Positions 14,359 through 15,325 of a stretch of 15,325 nt of DNA are shown piece by piece. A program made the position numbers and the translations under genes. Numbering within the stretch: the first letter of the stretch is position 1; each line of letters begins with the position of its first letter. A model generated the notes under the pieces. That model saw only the letters and a list, made by a program, of their open reading frames with translations, did no database searches and was not told the origin of the DNA. This stretch comes from Aquisalimonas sp. (GTDB taxonomy: Bacteria > Pseudomonadota > Gammaproteobacteria > Nitrococcales > Aquisalimonadaceae), in contig SKYZ01000104.1 in assembly GCA_007127625.1 (NCBI GenBank), positions 1 through 15,325 of the forward strand, read 5' to 3'.

Positions 14359-15325
14359 TCAAGACCGCCCCGTCTCCCGCAGCGTCTCCTCGCCGACGGC
14401 AAGCCCCCGTGGGAAGCTCCGGATCCAGTAACTCATGGCGGTGCCGATGAGCAGGCCCACGGTGGAAAAGAGGAACGCCGACCGGAAATCCCCGGTGGTC
14501 TCGATCAGCCAACCCGCGATGGCCGGGCCCACGAACTGGCCGAAGGCGAAGAACACCGTGGCATAGCTGAAGGCGATGGGGATGTATCGCGGTGCCACCT
14601 GGTCGGTACTGCTGGCCTGGACCAGAGCAAACGTGCCGTTCACGGCCGAGCCCATGATCAGGAAGTGCAGGAAGAACATCAGCAGTGTCTGCTCCAGCAG
14701 GGGCAGGATGGTGGCAACCGTCACCAGCACCATGGCGGTGGTCAGCGCATTGCCCCGTCCCCAGCGGTCGGACAGCATGCCCCAGGCCGGTCCGGCGGCA
14801 ATGGAGAGCAGGCCCATCATGGCGACGAGCTGACCGGCGGTGCGCTCCGAATACCCCGTCTCCACCACGAAGCTGACCATGAAGATCACCTGGATGATGT
14901 AGGTCAGTCCGATCAGCCCGTAGGTGGTAGCCACGATCAGCATGCGCGGATGGCGATAGATGAGCCACTTGTCCGCAGACGGCGGCGTCTCGCCCGCGGC
15001 GGTTCTGCTCCCGGGCGGATCGCGCACGACGCCGAGAACCAGCGCGGACACAGCCACACCCATGACGGCGAAGATTCCCCAGCTCAGCCGCCAGCCGGTG
15101 TCGCCCAACTGGGTGTACAGCCAGGGCACCAGAAAGCCGATCAGCAGACTGCCGGCGCCGATCCCCGCGGACATGCAACCGATGACAAGGCCCCGTCGCT
15201 CCGGGAACCAGGCCGCCAGCAGCGAGACCATGGGCGCGAAACTGAATGCCGTGCCGAAGCCCAGTAGCGCCTTGAGAAAAAGAAGCATGGGATAGCTGGA
15301 CGCCAGGCTGATACCGGCGAAACCC
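14359..15325 (-). CDS. MFS transporter, 5' end outside the window
   Basis: This partial gene has its stop at 14359. The frame is open to the window edge, so the N-terminus is missing, and the ATG at 15288 is probably an internal Met within a membrane segment. The visible part has about nine or ten hydrophobic segments and the MFS loop feature WFPERRGLVIG after a segment containing FAPMVSLLAA. The second half includes GMLSDRWGRGNA, the repeat of the MFS loop motif between the two halves. It resembles the YbfB/YjiJ or oxalate/cyanate-type MFS groups, but I cannot choose. It may move a substrate or product of the hydroxylase pathway. Its promoter is not seen. Confidence 0.85.
   Translation of the reverse strand, partial: GFAGISLASSYPMLLFLKALLGFGTAFSFAPMVSLLAAWFPERRGLVIGCMSAGIGAGSLLIGFLVPWLYTQLGDTGWRLSWGIFAVMGVAVSALVLGVVRDPPGSRTAAGETPPSADKWLIYRHPRMLIVATTYGLIGLTYIIQVIFMVSFVVETGYSERTAGQLVAMMGLLSIAAGPAWGMLSDRWGRGNALTTAMVLVTVATILPLLEQTLLMFFLHFLIMGSAVNGTFALVQASSTDQVAPRYIPIAFSYATVFFAFGQFVGPAIAGWLIETTGDFRSAFLFSTVGLLIGTAMSYWIRSFPRGLAVGEETLRETGRS

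Noticed and set aside
14254..15267. 337-codon open frame on the + strand
   Set aside because: It is opposite the MFS gene. Its His/Gln/Gly-rich sequence is the usual antisense of membrane-protein codons.
15286..15288. ATG at 15288 as the true start of the MFS transporter
   Set aside because: The frame stays open upstream to the window edge with hydrophobic, MFS-like residues, so the gene is cut by the window.
1..15325. Mobile elements, CRISPR arrays, tRNA or rRNA genes
   Set aside because: No transposase, regularly spaced repeat array, or RNA gene pattern was seen on either strand. Gene content is coherent with even base composition.

Overview
The window comes from a GC-rich bacterium, most likely a proteobacterium. 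Codon use is strongly GC-biased, genes are tightly packed with ATGA overlaps, and there is a Na+-type TRAP transporter. The acidic TRAP receptor would fit a halophilic or marine gammaproteobacterium, but that is only an inference. No rRNA, tRNA, IS element, CRISPR array or phage gene is visible. Every gene belongs to one theme: a molybdenum hydroxylase of the xanthine dehydrogenase/CO dehydrogenase superfamily, plus its import, maturation and control genes.

Region 1 (23-7491, + strand) looks like one long operon. It encodes the FAD-binding (medium), 2Fe-2S (small) and molybdopterin-binding (large) subunits in the order M-S-L. A complete DctP-type TRAP transporter follows (receptor, small permease, large permease), and then a membrane-anchored CoxG/SRPBCC protein. 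The large subunit lacks the cysteine that binds copper in true CO dehydrogenase, so the enzyme probably hydroxylates an organic compound that the TRAP system imports. A perfect 14-bp hairpin lies between the receptor and permease genes.

Region 2 (7502-10283, - strand) encodes a pair that reads as CobS (AAA+ ATPase) and CobT (VWA/MIDAS protein), the accessory subunits of aerobic cobaltochelatase. No CobN or other cobalamin gene is present. The pair occupies the place where cox clusters carry CoxD (AAA+) and CoxE (VWA). The most interesting hypothesis here is that a CobST-type AAA+/VWA pair has been recruited to mature a molybdenum hydroxylase.

Region 3 (10464-11584, + strand) has a TetR-type regulator divergent from cobS, with inverted repeats in the gap, and a small DUF1330 gene.

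Region 4 (15325-11602, - strand) has an MFS transporter cut by the window edge. After a clear sigma70-like promoter overlapped by a 24-bp imperfect palindrome come three genes: an XdhC N-terminal domain protein, an XdhC C-terminal (Rossmann) domain protein in the same frame and separated by a single TGA, and a MoeA-like/MobA-like fusion. The last three are the usual maturation set for molybdenum hydroxylases (insertion of sulfurated, cytidylylated cofactor). Taken together, imported substrate would be oxidised by the three-subunit enzyme, CoxG would link the enzyme to the membrane, XdhC, the MobA-like fusion and perhaps CobST would activate it, and TetR would control expression.
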